The notes beneath the pieces are model-generated. The model searched no databases, was not told the DNA's origin, and saw only the letters and a list, made by a program, of their open reading frames with translations. Shown here one piece after another: positions 1 to 12,794 of a DNA stretch of 64,000 bases. The translations under genes were made by a program, and so were the position numbers. The DNA is from Gonatopus flavifemur (taxonomy: Eukaryota > Arthropoda > Insecta > Hymenoptera > Dryinidae): the NCBI GenBank assembly GCA_018340375.1, contig JAFFJZ010000043.1:1178001-1242000 (forward strand). The letters are read 5' to 3'. Numbering within the stretch: the first letter of the stretch is position 1; each line of letters starts with the position of its first letter.

Positions 1-247
1 CAGTTGCGATAACCGCAGGCAAAGTACAACTAACATCACTCATTATAAAACATTATCAATTTTCTTCCTTAAATAAATTATTTCTTTGGTTTGATATATA
101 TGTGTGTATATATTCATATATTTACAAAATTTTAATTTGAAAATATTGAAAAAGGATGAAAGTTTATAGCACTATGCCTTGAACCTTTATGGTATTTTAA
201 AAACTTTCTGTGATTCATTGGCCTTGACTTATAAACAAATTTTAATG

Positions 248-3200
248 TCAGTGAAAACAATCTTTAATTAAGTTTCTTTTATGTTCCCCTAAAGCCCTCA
301 ACAGATTTTCCTCTGCATCACTCGGGTCATTCAATGGCACTAATTCTTCTAATTCTTCATCAATCGGATCAAAAAAAGGGTCTCCGCAATCTATAGCAAA
401 ATTATGTAAGACACAACATGCTAATATAAATTTCGTCACTTTATCTACCGTTTTCATGTCAACTAACAAAAGTTGTCTAAAACGACCTTTAAGGAATCCA
501 AAAGTGTTTTCAATTAGTACTCTTGTCGCACAAAATTTTTTATTATATTTTTTTTCTTTTTCAGATAAATTTCCGTAATCTCGATACGGTACTAGCAAAT
601 ATTCTCTGATGGAGTAAGCTGCGTCACCAAGCAGATGATATTTTTTCCCACATATTTCTGGCAATTTTTGACTAATGACAGAAAACTGAAACACTCTTGC
701 ATCGTGTACTTTTGCAGGGACTCCTATAAATACATCTGTAAATCTTTTATCCGCATCACAGATGCCTTGAAGAGTTATCGCGGGAACATCATGTCTATTC
801 ACGTAGGTCGACTTGATTTTATCAGCAGGAGTGCGAATTGGTATTGAAGAACCATCGATACACCCAACTACGTTCGGAAATCCAGACACCTGGAGTAATG
901 ATTGTTGATTACTTTACAAGAAACGATAATTTGAAGGGAAGAAACATTGAAATTATTATCCAGATAGCAGTTCTTCAACAGTAAAAACAGTAAAATCTGT
1001 TCTTTTCGAGGATCATTAAAATGGTGTTGTGAAAAAAAATGTTCATACTTTGTGAAAGTCTGTAGCGACTTTTTCCAGATCCGATGAAAATTTGATAGTT
1101 TTCCCTGCGATGCTGATTAAAAAATCCATTATACGGTTGCATTGTCGGAATGCAGTGGTACATCCAACTCCAAATCTTTGGGATAAATCTCTTAATGATG
1201 CCTTATTACCAGCAAACCTTAAAATGCATAAACATATATATATATATATATATATATATTTTTCGTACGTCACAAAATCGAAATCAACGCGATGGAATGT
1301 TATTAAAAAAATGGAAAAATACCATAGGAAGCACAGCATATCATTTTCGGCAGGAATGAGAGGTTTTCCTCCATTCGAGAATGTTGGATAAAATTCCGAT
1401 TGTTCATATAAGTCAATCAGTTTGTAAACCGTCTCTCTTTGGAGTCGAAAATTATTTCTAAACTGTAAAGAAAAATGAAAGATTTTTAATTACTGAATCT
1501 GAACAATAACTTATTAAAAATTCCAGGCAGGACAGGATTGAAATTGCTGAATGCCTTTGACCAGTTTTTGCCCTGCGAAATCCGATAAGACATTGATTGA
1601 CTTTCTACCCAGTTCAGTCTGGAGTTTACAAATTAAAATACCCTGTTCGAAACGGACAAAAATTTTTCAAATCATTTTATTTGGACTTTTCTGAGTTCAA
1701 TATTCAATCGAAAACTGACAGAAATTAACTACTTTGGAAAATTCCAAAATGCTTGGTCGATTCTCGTCGAACTCGGCTTAGCCGATGTCTATCAATATTC
1801 ATCAACTAATTGGCAAATGATGAGTACCTAATGATGCCTCTAATGATACATTCGGTAGGGTGATTGAGTTCGAAGTCTCTGAAAAGCATAAGGAGGTCCC
1901 ATTCAGAACAGGGTACGAGTTGGATCACTCATCTCTAAAAATCATTCGAAGCAACACAGTAAAAGAACTTCCAAAACTGACAAAATCGTTCGGTAGTTTT
2001 TTCACAATTTTTTTTTTTAAATTATCGAACATTCAACGTAGAAATTCCACAATCTTTCTATTGAATGTTCTACATTGAACGTGGGTAATTGTGTTATCTA
2101 CGCAGAACATGGTTAAAATACAAGAAATGTTCTCCGTAGTGCCAAATTACTGCTGCCAAATTCACACATTGTTGTATCCCTAGCCAATTCGATCATACTA
2201 CAATCATACTGAAATTATCCAGTATGTTTGTAAATTTATCATACCGTAATCATACTCAAATAATACTGTTACCGAAGTTAGACTTGATTTATACCAAAAA
2301 TATACCGGAATCTTTTCTGTATCACTTGAGTACTCTGGTTAAAAAATCCTATTCAATCCGATAAAAAAAGCTGATCAGAATGAATTGAGTTTCTGTATCG
2401 GGGATTGCTTATTGAATCTTTTATTGGTTGTTAACAACAACCAACGAACGGTTTATATACATTACCATACGCGCATTTTATATCAATCAAACAAACATAT
2501 ATCATTTATTCAATCATTACGTATGAAAAATTATTGCTGAAATAAATTCGAAAGATGATTTATGTGTTATTAACATGGTTAATAACACATATGTCCGTTG
2601 GACATATGAGGGATTGTATCGGTCTTAATGAGAGCATGGGAGTTCAATAATAATAAAAATTCCAATGAAGACCAAGAAAATATTTTCTAATTGGATCCAA
2701 TGGGTATTTTATCAATAATAAGAATTCCGATTGATATTAATGAAATATGGTGTAATTGGATTCACTTGGTATTTTATGGAGGCTTCCGAAGTAGCTGACC
2801 AGACCGGTCCGGTCTTGACCAAATCACTTTGATTGGTTGAGAATTTTTTTTCAACCAATGAAAGGGATCCGGTCATGACCGGTCAGCTACTTCGGAAGCC
2901 TCCTTTGATCAATGAAAATTCCGATTGATACTAATAAAATATTTTTCAATTGGATTGAATCGGTATTTTATTAATCATAAAAATTCTAATTGATACCAGT
3001 GAAACATTTTTCAATGGGATCCAATGGGTATTTTATCAATAATAAAAATTCGAATTGATGACAATAAAATGTTTCTTATTTGATTAAATAGGTATTTTAT
3101 TGATCATTGAAATTCTAATTGATATCAGTGAAATATTCTCAATGGGATTCAATAGGTATCTTATCAATAATAAAAATTCCACTTCGTACGGATAAAATAT

Positions 3201-5034
3201 TTTTCAATTGGATTTAATCGGTATTCTATTAATCATTACAATTATAATTGGTACCAGTAACATATTCTTCAATGGGATCCAATGGATGTTTTATTACTGA
3301 TAAAAATTCCGATGATACCAATGAAATATTTTCTAATTGGATTCGCTTGGTATTTTATGATTATAGTTTCCTATTCCAGCAACTTTCCCATTAGTTCCAA
3401 TACCTCAAGGTCACCAGAAATCTCGATAAAAACCAATGATCTGATGCAATGAAAGAAATTCTAAAACTGAATTGGTTATTGCCGGTACATACCTATAGGA
3501 CATTAGAATCTGTAAACTTGCCTAATACTTCCAATAAATTTGAATGTCGGAATAATCCAATTAAAACTCATTGATCAATGAAATCGATACATCCTAAAAT
3601 GCAGTCAGAAATCTCCCATAAGAAACCCATTCATCATTTAATTTCACAAATTTTCCCATTAGTTCCAATAGATTGAAATTGTGGAAACCTCCGATAAAAC
3701 CCGTTTGCCTGATGGAATGGAGAAAATTTCAATCATCCAATCAGATATCTCTTATACAGGCCAATAGATTATGTGAAGTCTGATTAATTCCCATAAAATA
3801 CAGATTTTTTAATTGGTAAATCCCCGATTGAAACGTATAGAAAAGAGATTCTGATAAATTCCTATTGATTTTGAATTGGTGATTGATTGAACTGTTCTGA
3901 TTGACCCAATCCAGTCCGATTAATTTTTAATCGGTTTCTATCGGATCTCATCGGATGTTTTAACCAGGGTATGAAGGATTCATACCAAATTCATACCGAG
4001 TTTATACTGAAAAAATTACCTGCTGATTGGCAATCTTTCAGTATACTTCGAATATAAAAGTTTCACAAACATACGGCATGATTTCCGTCCACTTTTCATC
4101 ATAATTTGGTATTTTACTAAATTCCTACTACATTCATACTGATTGTATACCATACTACAATTATACTCACAAAATACTGAAAATTTCGATATGATCAGAC
4201 CAGCTAGGGATGGGATAAAAACAAGTGGAAATATTTTTTTCATTCTTATTACATTAAATTGAAAGGTTTGAAACTTCATCACTTACCTGTTCATCAGAAA
4301 ATTTATTGACGACTTCTGATATGTAATTTTTTATTTTTGGCACCTCTTGTTTTTCCATCATCTTGACTATGTTTGCAATGTCATCATCGTCATCGTCACT
4401 GGATGAAGACATCATTTCCATTAATGTGAATAATAGTCTTGGCTGTAATTAAATGAGAGTTGGTCAAATATTTATAACTGAATGAATGTAAATGTGAAAA
4501 AAAGGATGTATGCAAAGTCGAAAATTAGATAATTATAAATTTAATATAAGTTCGTTAACGTAAGTTTTCACATTCTCAAAAACTAATTTCTTAACAAAAT
4601 ATTTTTTATCCTGTGTTAGAAATGTATCAATTACCCATGAAGCGCAAGGACATCCTATGAGTATTCTCCGAATATTCTCTCAACATTCATGGAATGCAAC
4701 TGGCTCAATGAAACTGTTTTAAACATCTCATGACCAACCGTAAACTATACTAGAGAATATTCTGGATGCTTTTGATATATACTGTACAGAACATTCCGAA
4801 AGTGGCAAGAAAATTCTAAGGATTTTTTATAACATATAATACAATATTCTGTCAGAATATGCTGGATACGTTTCTTCTTACAACCTTTCTAGAATATTCT
4901 GTTCTACATGGATATTAATTACATATTTCAATATTCAAAAATTAACTTAAAATTCATTGAGGAACCATCTGTAACGTAATTTTCTACAAAATAAAAGGTA
5001 CTAATAAAAATTCCTTTACCTGATCGTTACTCAT
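248..5034 (-). CDS. PIF/Harbinger transposase or HARBI1-like nuclease, five exons
   Basis: Exons on the minus strand are 5020-5034, 4287-4442, 1323-1462, 1049-1217 and 248-889. All junctions are GT-AG and every phase fits, giving 1122 nt (373 residues plus stop) with no internal stop. Exon 1 encodes only MSNDQ. Exon 2 has an acidic run (SSSSDDDDDD). Residues ~105-130 look like the helix-turn-helix stretch seen in HARBI1 relatives (FAGNKASLRDLSQRF). The RNase-H-like core has the three expected acidic residues: D172 in GCIDGSS, D249 in LLGDAAYS and E287 in RVLIENTFG. A late CCVLHNFAID motif is typical of the family. PIF/Harbinger transposases cut and paste DNA and usually need a second Myb/SANT-type protein; none is visible nearby. 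No terminal inverted repeats with a 3-bp duplication were found around the gene. It could therefore be a live element or a domesticated host gene. The family call is secure; activity is not. Confidence 0.88.
1234..1259. repeat. (TA)n microsatellite
   Basis: About 13 uninterrupted TA units lie inside the 105-bp fourth intron (1218-1322) of the Harbinger-type gene. Read without splicing they give an artificial YIYIYI run, which supports the interpretation that this piece is intronic. Confidence 0.85.
2645..3365. repeat. ~70-bp degenerate minisatellite
   Basis: About ten diverged units alternate the blocks TAATAAAAATTCCGATTGAT, (C)AATGAAATATTTTC, AATTGGAT and GGTATTTTAT. The units are 65-72 bp long. 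The array is broken once by a 126-bp palindrome (2778-2903). No reading frame persists through it. Confidence 0.7.
2778..2903. mobile_element. 126-bp palindromic MITE
   Basis: The outer 24 bp (starting GGAGGCTTCCGAAGTAGCTG) are repeated in inverted orientation at the right end, and the arms continue as an imperfect hairpin rich in GGTC/GACC. It sits inside a minisatellite unit. The flanks TAT and TTT may be a diverged 3-bp duplication. Confidence 0.75.
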
Positions 5035-7918
5035 GATTTCCACACTGAGAAACAAAATTGGTAAATTTTACTTAGACCTGAGCAAGTATTTGGACAACTT
5101 TTGTCAAGAATACCCCAATTGAAGTACACTTTACCATAGGCGAGGTAAAACGCACGAGAACCTGGGTAATATTTACTTCATCAACGATATCGTCCACAAG
5201 ATTTTTCTCCGTGCACAATGTAACCTCTTGATGCAACATAACCTCTTTACACTGATGTTGTTTACTTCATTTGTTGTTGCACTGCAACGACACCGTCTCC
5301 CAAACCTGGTGTCGAATTTTTGCCCCGAGTGCAAAATACTTGCACTGAGTGGCGATGAACGGAACAAACAACACTGATTCAGTGCTGCCACTCGTTTTCC
5401 AATGGAACGGTGCGCACCAAAACAGTTTGACCTCAGTGCGACTAGTGCAGTCGAATGGAAAACGCTATAAAGTAATTTGGACGAAAAACTTACGTATGCA
5501 AAGTTCTCCTGGGATTTTGACTCAGCGTTTCCCCACAATAAATACACTTTTCCACCATATTTTTGTGTAGATTTTAATAAAAACTTCATATCTTTATATC
5601 TTTTATGTATTAGGACACATGTTTATTCTACTATGGCAGAATATAAACTGACGCCATACTCACCATTTAGCCAGTCGAGCAAATGGCGGTCTCAGATCTT
5701 CTAATCATCACACGGATTTCACGCTCATTTCCCATCCAGTGTATAATAGAGATCAGTGGTAATGGACCGTTGAAGGCGTCAGCGAATTGCTACTTGCATC
5801 ATAATCGAAGTTAATCTTCAAAATTGCAATTCATCTGGACTTAATCACTTCTCGCAGTAAATTCTGGTTTCCACGTCATTCGAACAGGGTTTGATTTCTG
5901 TACAAATTCATACGCTGATTTTGATATGTACAATAAAAGAGAATGAGAATCGTCCTATTGCATATGGCACGCCACATATTTACATATACTCAATCGTGTT
6001 GGCATTTTCCATCATCGATTTAACGTTTAGTTTGGATTCAAAGTGTCAAAGAACGTTAACTTTTGAAAAATTTCATCCGATATTCTCCGCAGGTATGTCA
6101 ATGGATCAATCTACTTCAATGTATCATTTTTTGTTTATTAAATCCAAGAAAAGTAACGTGTTTGTCGATTCAAATTGATATTTTTCGCGAATATTCAATT
6201 CTAATTACTTTGAATGGCAATTTTTGATCAGTTCGTAATGACTATTTACTATTATGTTCATATGATTGACTCGTAATGATATATGATCTGATAATTTCAT
6301 TTTCTACAATTAATATTTATATGACGTTACTTGACAGATTACATTGTAAAACAAAATTGTCGTGCAATTACCCGGTCAGGATTGGAAAGTTATCTTTTGT
6401 TAAAGTTGTACAGCATGCTGTTCTTAACAGGAGCTTAACGTGAAGAATAGATACACCCTACGTTGTAAAACCCCTACGCTCAGCGTGGTAATATCATAGT
6501 CATTTGCAGGGTTGTGTCATTAAAGGTTTTCGACAGTAATTTACATGTAAAATACACATGCAGAATACGTAAATTACAGTAAATTACATGTTCATTTGTA
6601 AATTGTTGATGCTTAACGTATGTCACAAATGGTAATTTCCAAATTTTCAGTGCATCATGTACAATAATCATTTTTTTCATGGTAAGGAATCTGAAAAAGA
6701 ACTTGATCAGAATAGAATACGATCTAACAATTTCTCATTACATTCTGTTGGTTTAAGTGGAGTTTGGACAAATCCAATCATGTACTAATATTATTTCATA
6801 ATGGAAATTGCACAGCTTGCATATGAAATTCCATTCATTATAAAGGTACTCTTTAAATTATGAAATTAATTGATGATATTACTGAGTTGATTTGAATTCA
6901 ATTCTACATACAAATGCTTTACAATGGATGAGAATACTTTGGAAAAAACAGGTGTGACAATTGTTGATACCATAATTTATTATGATTTCTTGCAAGTATA
7001 TAAGAAAGCACAGCCTCAAAACAAAGTATTTTTGCCAACATAGAAACATACATGTTTGCGACTATTAGGTAATAATTTGAACACCTGAAATTGATGATGT
7101 TTTGTGTTGCACAGTAAAACATGGTAACATTTCCATCGTCCAAGATTAAATCAATGAAACTGCCAACATTCCATGTAAGGTTTGAACACTTAAGTCTTTA
7201 CAAAAAGAAATGTAGTTGGAATCAGTATATTTTATTGTATCAGAATGATTCGAATCATTACAGGTAAAAAAATCAACTCTTCAATCAAAAGCAACACCTT
7301 ATTTTGATATGTAAGGTAAAGAAATCATACAGTACGGGCGGATAAATAGGCATTCCCATTCCTTGTGTACTTGAAAGAATACGAAAATCACGGAAGTAAT
7401 CATAAAGTGAATCATTATCATGCTCAAAAATGCAGGAATGAGAAATTAGAAAATTTTAAATATTCTCGCTTACTGTCTCAGATATTCATACAACTCCTGA
7501 AAAGTTCACATTATAATCCCTCGAAAGTGAATCACAGATTACAAATATTGTAATCTCATAGAAGTTGGCAATGATATCTTTATTCCATCAATTGATTCCT
7601 TCTCTTCGTAGAGAAAGAATGGCTCACTCTTTTTATCGCTGTTTACTGATTTCATTTTATAATAGATATCTTGTTAAATGAATATAATGTGATATACATG
7701 TTTTCTCTTTCTTCTAAGTGTTACATTACTGCCAACTTCTCCGGGTATATACGATATTTGGAATCTGCGGTGTACTTTTACAAATGTATGTGAACTTCTG
7801 TGGTAGAATGCAAAGAATTGAAGATTATTCGGGTTTCTCATTCTGATGTAGTCGATTATAAACATGTGTACAAGTACTTGCAACAATTATTCCATTCAAA
7901 AAATTCTCTATAATCAAG
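5035..7918. other. Intergenic stretch with no recognisable gene
   Basis: This is AT-rich sequence upstream of the Harbinger-type gene. Reading frames are short and show neither family motifs nor codon-like composition. The interval from 5035 to about 5500 would have to contain that gene's promoter, but no clear core element could be picked out. Confidence 0.4.
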
Positions 7919-7922
7919 TATA

Positions 7923-8278
7923 AAATTTTCCTTATCGGTCTCCGTGCGGTTTTGAAACATAAATTCGCGATGCAGTATCGTAAATTCATGATAGAGGTGT
8001 AGGGGATTCTTATCGTATTCTATAGAATTTGAGATGCATGTGTGGCTTCATTGTAAGATTCATGTAGAATAAATTATGGTGATTTGAACGTAAAACACGA
8101 TTATATTTTTCCAAATGATGAATATATTTTGTGTACCGGGATTTTATGATAAAGTCACAGTACATTTTACAAATCTTATAGAATACAATAAGAACCGATA
8201 CAGTTCTATCGTGAATTTACAATATAGTATCTTTGATCAATGTTCCAGGAACAGCATTGAAACCGATAAGAAAAATTG
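7923..8278. mobile_element. ~356-bp palindromic MITE, TA target
   Basis: The left arm (AAAATTTTCCTTATCGGT…) and the right arm (…ACCGATAAGAAAAATTG) are inverted copies. They stay recognisable for ~130 bp, including shared blocks such as TCTTATCGTATTCTATAGAA. TA flanks the element at 7921-7922 and 8279-8280. Confidence 0.65.
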
Positions 8279-8280
8279 TA

Positions 8281-9521
8281 TCTTTTTCTATGGAAGCTTT
8301 TCGACTGGGTGTACTTAGTTTTCCCAAGTAACGCAATGATTGCACTAACATAAATATATTGTAACTACAAGGTATATAAAGGTTAGACAACCCAACTGTG
8401 GTGTTACTTGACTGAACTGACGCGATACTTGTCCTAACTACTAAGTAGTGGCTGAAACCAGTGCCGGATTGAGTAATATTCTTTCTTCTTTCAACTTGCG
8501 TCAAACAACAGATGTCGGACCGGCGATGCCGGGTTTCTATCCTTTGTTTCACGCTGATTGAAAAAGAATGGAGCACTTCTCAGTCCGACACTGGCTGGAA
8601 CTGCTTTCGTCAATGGTAGAAAATCGGGTCGTCAGTAGTTGCTGGAACTATTCTCTTCTTCCCATGTAATGATTTATGTCTTGATGAATTTCATGATTAA
8701 TCGTTATTTTTATCGTGTTCGTTTGCACGTTGAGGATGTGAATGCATATTCGCTCGTCAATAGTCCAATCTCCTTCCATTATCTTACATATCAAACTGAG
8801 GTGCTACTTTTGTTTGAGGAGTTGATTCTTTTATGTAAAACTATTCGGATTGTTATAATGTCATGAAATATAATCATTCAAACAATAACATTGGTTTTGT
8901 ATTTCAATACTTACATTTAATGTTTGCAGTTACATTTGGTTAATCTGAGATAAGGAAAATATTTGCGGGTTTTACTGTGCAACACAAATTATCATTGACT
9001 TTGAATATTCAAATTGAAAGATGATGGCGACAGGTATGTATGTATGGACGTTAGCAAAAGTGGAGCTCACAATTTCTCGAGTATAAATCAGCCGGATCAG
9101 ACAGTGGGTAACCTGAGACCCTGCCTACGCCCAAACCACTCCAACTCGTTCTCAAATTGAGTCTTGAATGGTACGATTTTCATTTTTATCTGAGTCCCGC
9201 TAATTTTTTGGAATAATCATAAAACAAATGTTGAAAGTCACATGAATGAAAGGTGTAGGGTTTATTTCTCATCAACTTGTGAAACATCATAATGAATTGT
9301 GGAATAAAAAATGATCATATTTCAATGCACATGATTCGTTTGTTTCATGTTTCATCCAAATGCAATAATAGGGACTGCTTATTCCGTACATACGGTTGCA
9401 TTAGCTACGTTAAGCAACACACATGCATCGATTGTTTACATCAATTGATGGACATAGTTTCCTCTGTAAACGATATTATATCATATGCTATTATAATTAG
9501 CGCCAGTTTTAGCTTCTTTTA
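8281..9521. other. Intergenic stretch with no supported gene
   Basis: A TATA-like string (GGTATATAAAGG, 8371-8382) is present, but no convincing open exon follows it. The open frames here lack recognisable domains. I see nothing else that can be supported. Confidence 0.35.
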
Positions 9522-9634
9522 GGTCTCCCTCTTCGTCCATTCAAACGTACAGGTTAATAAAGGATCAAAAGAGGGGAACTGTGCCCCTCTTTCGATTCTT
9601 CACTAACCTGAATGTTTGAACGGACGGAGAAAAA
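9522..9634. mobile_element. ~110-bp hairpin MITE
   Basis: A long imperfect palindrome: the left arm contains GTCCATTCAAACGT and AAAGAGGGG, and the right arm contains CCCCTCTTT and AATGTTTGAACGGAC. The loop is only about 7 nt. No target duplication is obvious. Confidence 0.65.
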
Positions 9635-10179
9635 CACCGAGCATAAGATAAATCCGCTGCTTATTATGCTTGTTTTTTTCGAAATATTCTTATCCATCAA
9701 ATAACATTTCTTTCTCAAATTGATCTCGAATGAACCCGATAATATTGTCGTCCATTAATTTCATATTCAATAGTAAGTTCCTTCACAGTGAATACAATTT
9801 TATATTCATCAATTGATTTTCTCTTCAACCCATTAATGAATTTTGATTCCTGCTGCAAGTGCTATCGAACCGATAATAGAATTTTATATTGTTCCAATTG
9901 TCCCACATTTCCATTATAAAATAAAATAGATAAATGATTAGAGCTCTTGGAAGTACATTGAAACGGAATTTTTATAACATAAAATGATTTTCCATTGTAT
10001 ACTGTTTGAATCTAAATTATTTTACCATTGTTATTGATATTGTTGAATGTGAACCGAACTCCTAAAAAATACACACACTTGAAAGTATGAAAGTTCTGCA
10101 AAGTTTTGAAAACGTTCAGAGTTGGATGGTTGCACAATGTCTGAAGAGGTATCGATTCTTGTATGGGAATGATGGGCAG
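9635..10179. other. Non-coding AT-rich spacer
   Basis: No gene, repeat array or palindrome could be supported here. Confidence 0.35.
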
Positions 10180-10333
10180 AGCTGTCACATAAGCAGAATT
10201 ATTGAGGGGAATCGTATCCCCACCATCGTTCACGTGCTTATTCACACCTTCACGCAAAACGTATATACATCTGTAACTCTTGTAGATCGGACGAAAGTGG
10301 GAGTACGCTTCTGGCAACTCTGATGGAGGCACG
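10180..10333. repeat. Copy 1 of a small palindromic repeat family (second copy at 36.5 kb)
   Basis: It shares the blocks TTGAGGGGAATCGTATCCCC, ACCATCGTTCA and GTGGGAGTACGCTTC with 36499-36662. In the second copy these same blocks form inverted arms. This copy is more diverged. No coding content. Confidence 0.5.
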
Positions 10334-11381
10334 ATGCTGAAATTAGCCTGAGTGAAGTTTATTTTTTGTTTTAATTTGAAATTCATAAAGTTGTTTACAG
10401 ATTTTTTCATTTCTTCGGATTTTTATTTATTTATTTTTTTTGTATTCATTGATTCCTTTAATTCATCCATGTCCTGCTCCAGCGCCTACTTGGGATACTT
10501 TTTCGGGCTAATTTCGGCATCGTGATGGAGGTTCCCAGTACACCGAATACAGATTGTACTCGACATCCCTATTCCGCACGCAAATACACCGACAGTTCAT
10601 CATGCCGAATGTGTTCTGTTCCATACAAACTGCAATTCTTCGTAAATTCTTCAAATCTGATTGAGATGTTTGCTTTTGACATGATGAGCTATCTGCAGTG
10701 CCGACTTGAAGAATTTCCTAGTCGCCTCAGTATAATACATAGTTTAATGTATTGCACAATTTTTGGCTTGCTCTCTTATTTTTGGGAACTCCTGATTTCT
10801 TGGCGCCCGCATCGGGCGTATTCATTGCACCACCCCAAGACCGGCATTGACTATTTATCTATCGGCATTTGAAATATGGATTTTTGGTCTAATAAACATA
10901 CTCTACAAAGAAACATACGGTATTGCGCGCTTACCTTTCAAAATGTGTTCACGAGTTCATTGTATATCAATATTTCAGTTTATTCTTCTTTCATTTCAGC
11001 ATTTAATTTTATATCCTTCTATTATAAGAAAGTTCCATATTCCCAACCACAAACAGAAAGCAAATGGCAATGTATTTCCTTCCCTATTGAAAAAAATTCC
11101 GATGACTCAAGCGTTACTAATATTCTGGTTTTACCGCAGCTTTGATGTTGTCATAGTTGAATAAGCATCGCAACTGTTTTGAATGATGAACCTGCAAATC
11201 TCATAAGTACACCACAAGTTGAATATTTTCTTGCTGTAATGATTTGAAGAATCCCAATCAACGCCTACTTGTACATTTGCCAACAAACATTTACATAATT
11301 CAACTCCATAAAACTAATTTGTTAACACTAGAGTGCCTAGTCCCTATAACAGAGTCTGGACAACTCGAGATCTGATGACTG
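10334..11381. other. Spacer with no supported gene
   Basis: The 10.5-10.9 kb part is slightly GC-richer and open in one frame for about 116 codons. It shows no motif I recognise and is broken on close reading, so I do not call a gene. Confidence 0.3.
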
Positions 11382-12207
11382 CACAGTTGAAAATTTTGTG
11401 TAAATGTGTTAAAAAATCCGTGTGTCATGAATTTTCTGTTAAATATTCAACACAACCACGTGTAACTTCTACAGACAGTCCTTGTGTAATCAGGTCTCAA
11501 CTGATTTATAATGTGAAATCATTCAAACAAGTGAAAAAAAGTGTCAAAATGACACAAATGTTATTCAACTCAAGATTGAACATAAAAATTGTGTTGTTCT
11601 CAACTACCAAGGAGAGATCGCCAGTGGTGGGAGTTATTTTTTTATGAAATTTCTATGTACGTGTAACTTTAATAGTCGTCGGAAGAACTGTTCATGCATT
11701 TTGGTTTTAGCTTTCATTGTAATGGAAATTCGTTTTCTAGATATGTGAATTTGAAGATAGAGTGCGAGTCGATATACGCAAAGAAAGTACACTCAATCAA
11801 AGGACCGGCAGTGGCTTGAGTGATACAGCTTCAACATTCGGTCCCAACGATCCATGTTCAATGCTCATTGAAGTACTGTTTTTTTCAATTTATTCTTATG
11901 CATTGTTTCAACACGAAAAAAGTGTGATTTTCACATTTGATTGATGTAGAAAAATCCATAAATTACACTTTTGAACTGTTGATTCATTCCTTATTTTGGA
12001 TTTCATTTGACAGTACTTATCTGTTGAATTTACACGATCAGAAATTCCAATCAAAATTTTATCAACATCCTTTTGTGTTATATCATTTATATCGAGCTTG
12101 AGTTATTAGCTAACACAAATACATTATGTGATATCGACACAAAAATATGTGTGGACCGTTTGGGACATGTGAAATGTGTTGAATTTAACACAAAATTTCC
12201 AACTGTG
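11382..12207. mobile_element. TA-type MITE, copy A (inverted relative to copy B)
   Basis: It starts CACAGTTGAAAATTTTGTG and ends with the inverted CACAAAATTTCCAACTGTG. Its whole 826 bp is the reverse complement, with divergence, of 13380-14279: for example the end-proximal block with GGACCGTTTGGGACATGTG is found near the start of copy B as its complement. The element is non-coding. Copy A lacks the triplicated 50-bp unit found in copy B. Confidence 0.75.
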
Positions 12208-12794
12208 TGATTGGTCGTGTTCTATGGAATCTCATTGGTCGAGGTGTATTCTGTAGAGTATGTCGATTACTGTATTCTGAGGTGGAACCCCTAATTTGAC
12301 TGGGCTATAATCATGCTTCAAGCTTATTGATATAACAGTCATACATTGAAGCCTTATTGAAACAAGGTTTATCACTAGGCTCTCCGGTTATTCTGTGTAC
12401 ATGGTGGAATTCAGTTAACTGTCAACCAATGGTGTAATAATTCATGATTCAAAGAGTGCTCCTCCACTAATCCGGATTCAAATGAAGAGTAGAAAAGAAT
12501 TGATGAGTTTGCTTTATGAAACTTAAGTTAGCGGCCAACATCTAGCAGCTGATTGATATAAGTTTGAATTGAAGTTGATTTGTATATCTCTCGTATCAGG
12601 AATTGATTAAGTGACTTAAACCTAAGCGGTTTTGCAACTTCAATACTCAATAAAATGATTCTATCACAAGTAACATCAATTGCCAGCTAGCTTTTGGCCG
12701 CTAGGTTCAGCTTTTTGTTTGCGTTCATGTTGTGTCATTATTTCGTACGTATCAAGTTATTTTTTTTTCGACCCATTTGTAGCAATCGCGCGCC

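Larger units (their letters stand above)
2333..3969. mobile_element. TA-flanked inverted-repeat element nested in the 2.2-4.2 kb element
   Basis: Imperfect terminal inverted repeats start CTCTGGTTAAAAAATCC at 2333 and end with the complement (…TTTTAACCAGGG) at 3969. They are flanked by TA at 2331-2332 and 3970-3971, as expected for a Tc1/mariner-type target. The interior is non-coding and mostly a ~70-bp minisatellite. Confidence 0.55.
2176..4211. mobile_element. Outer inverted-repeat element in the Harbinger-gene intron
   Basis: The ends read ATCCCTAGC at 2176 and the reverse complement GCTAGGGAT ending at 4211. Subterminal regions on both sides are rich in CATACT/AGTATG motifs and stay partly complementary for 100 bp or more. 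No coding sequence was seen. No clear target duplication was found, so the exact ends are approximate. A second element occupies most of its interior. Confidence 0.5.

Noticed and set aside
8217..8576. 119-codon minus-strand gene
   Set aside because: It runs into the right arm of a palindromic MITE, has no motif and no splice or start context.
10522..10872. 116-codon plus-strand gene
   Set aside because: Low-information composition, no family resemblance, and the same region is similarly open in other frames for short runs.
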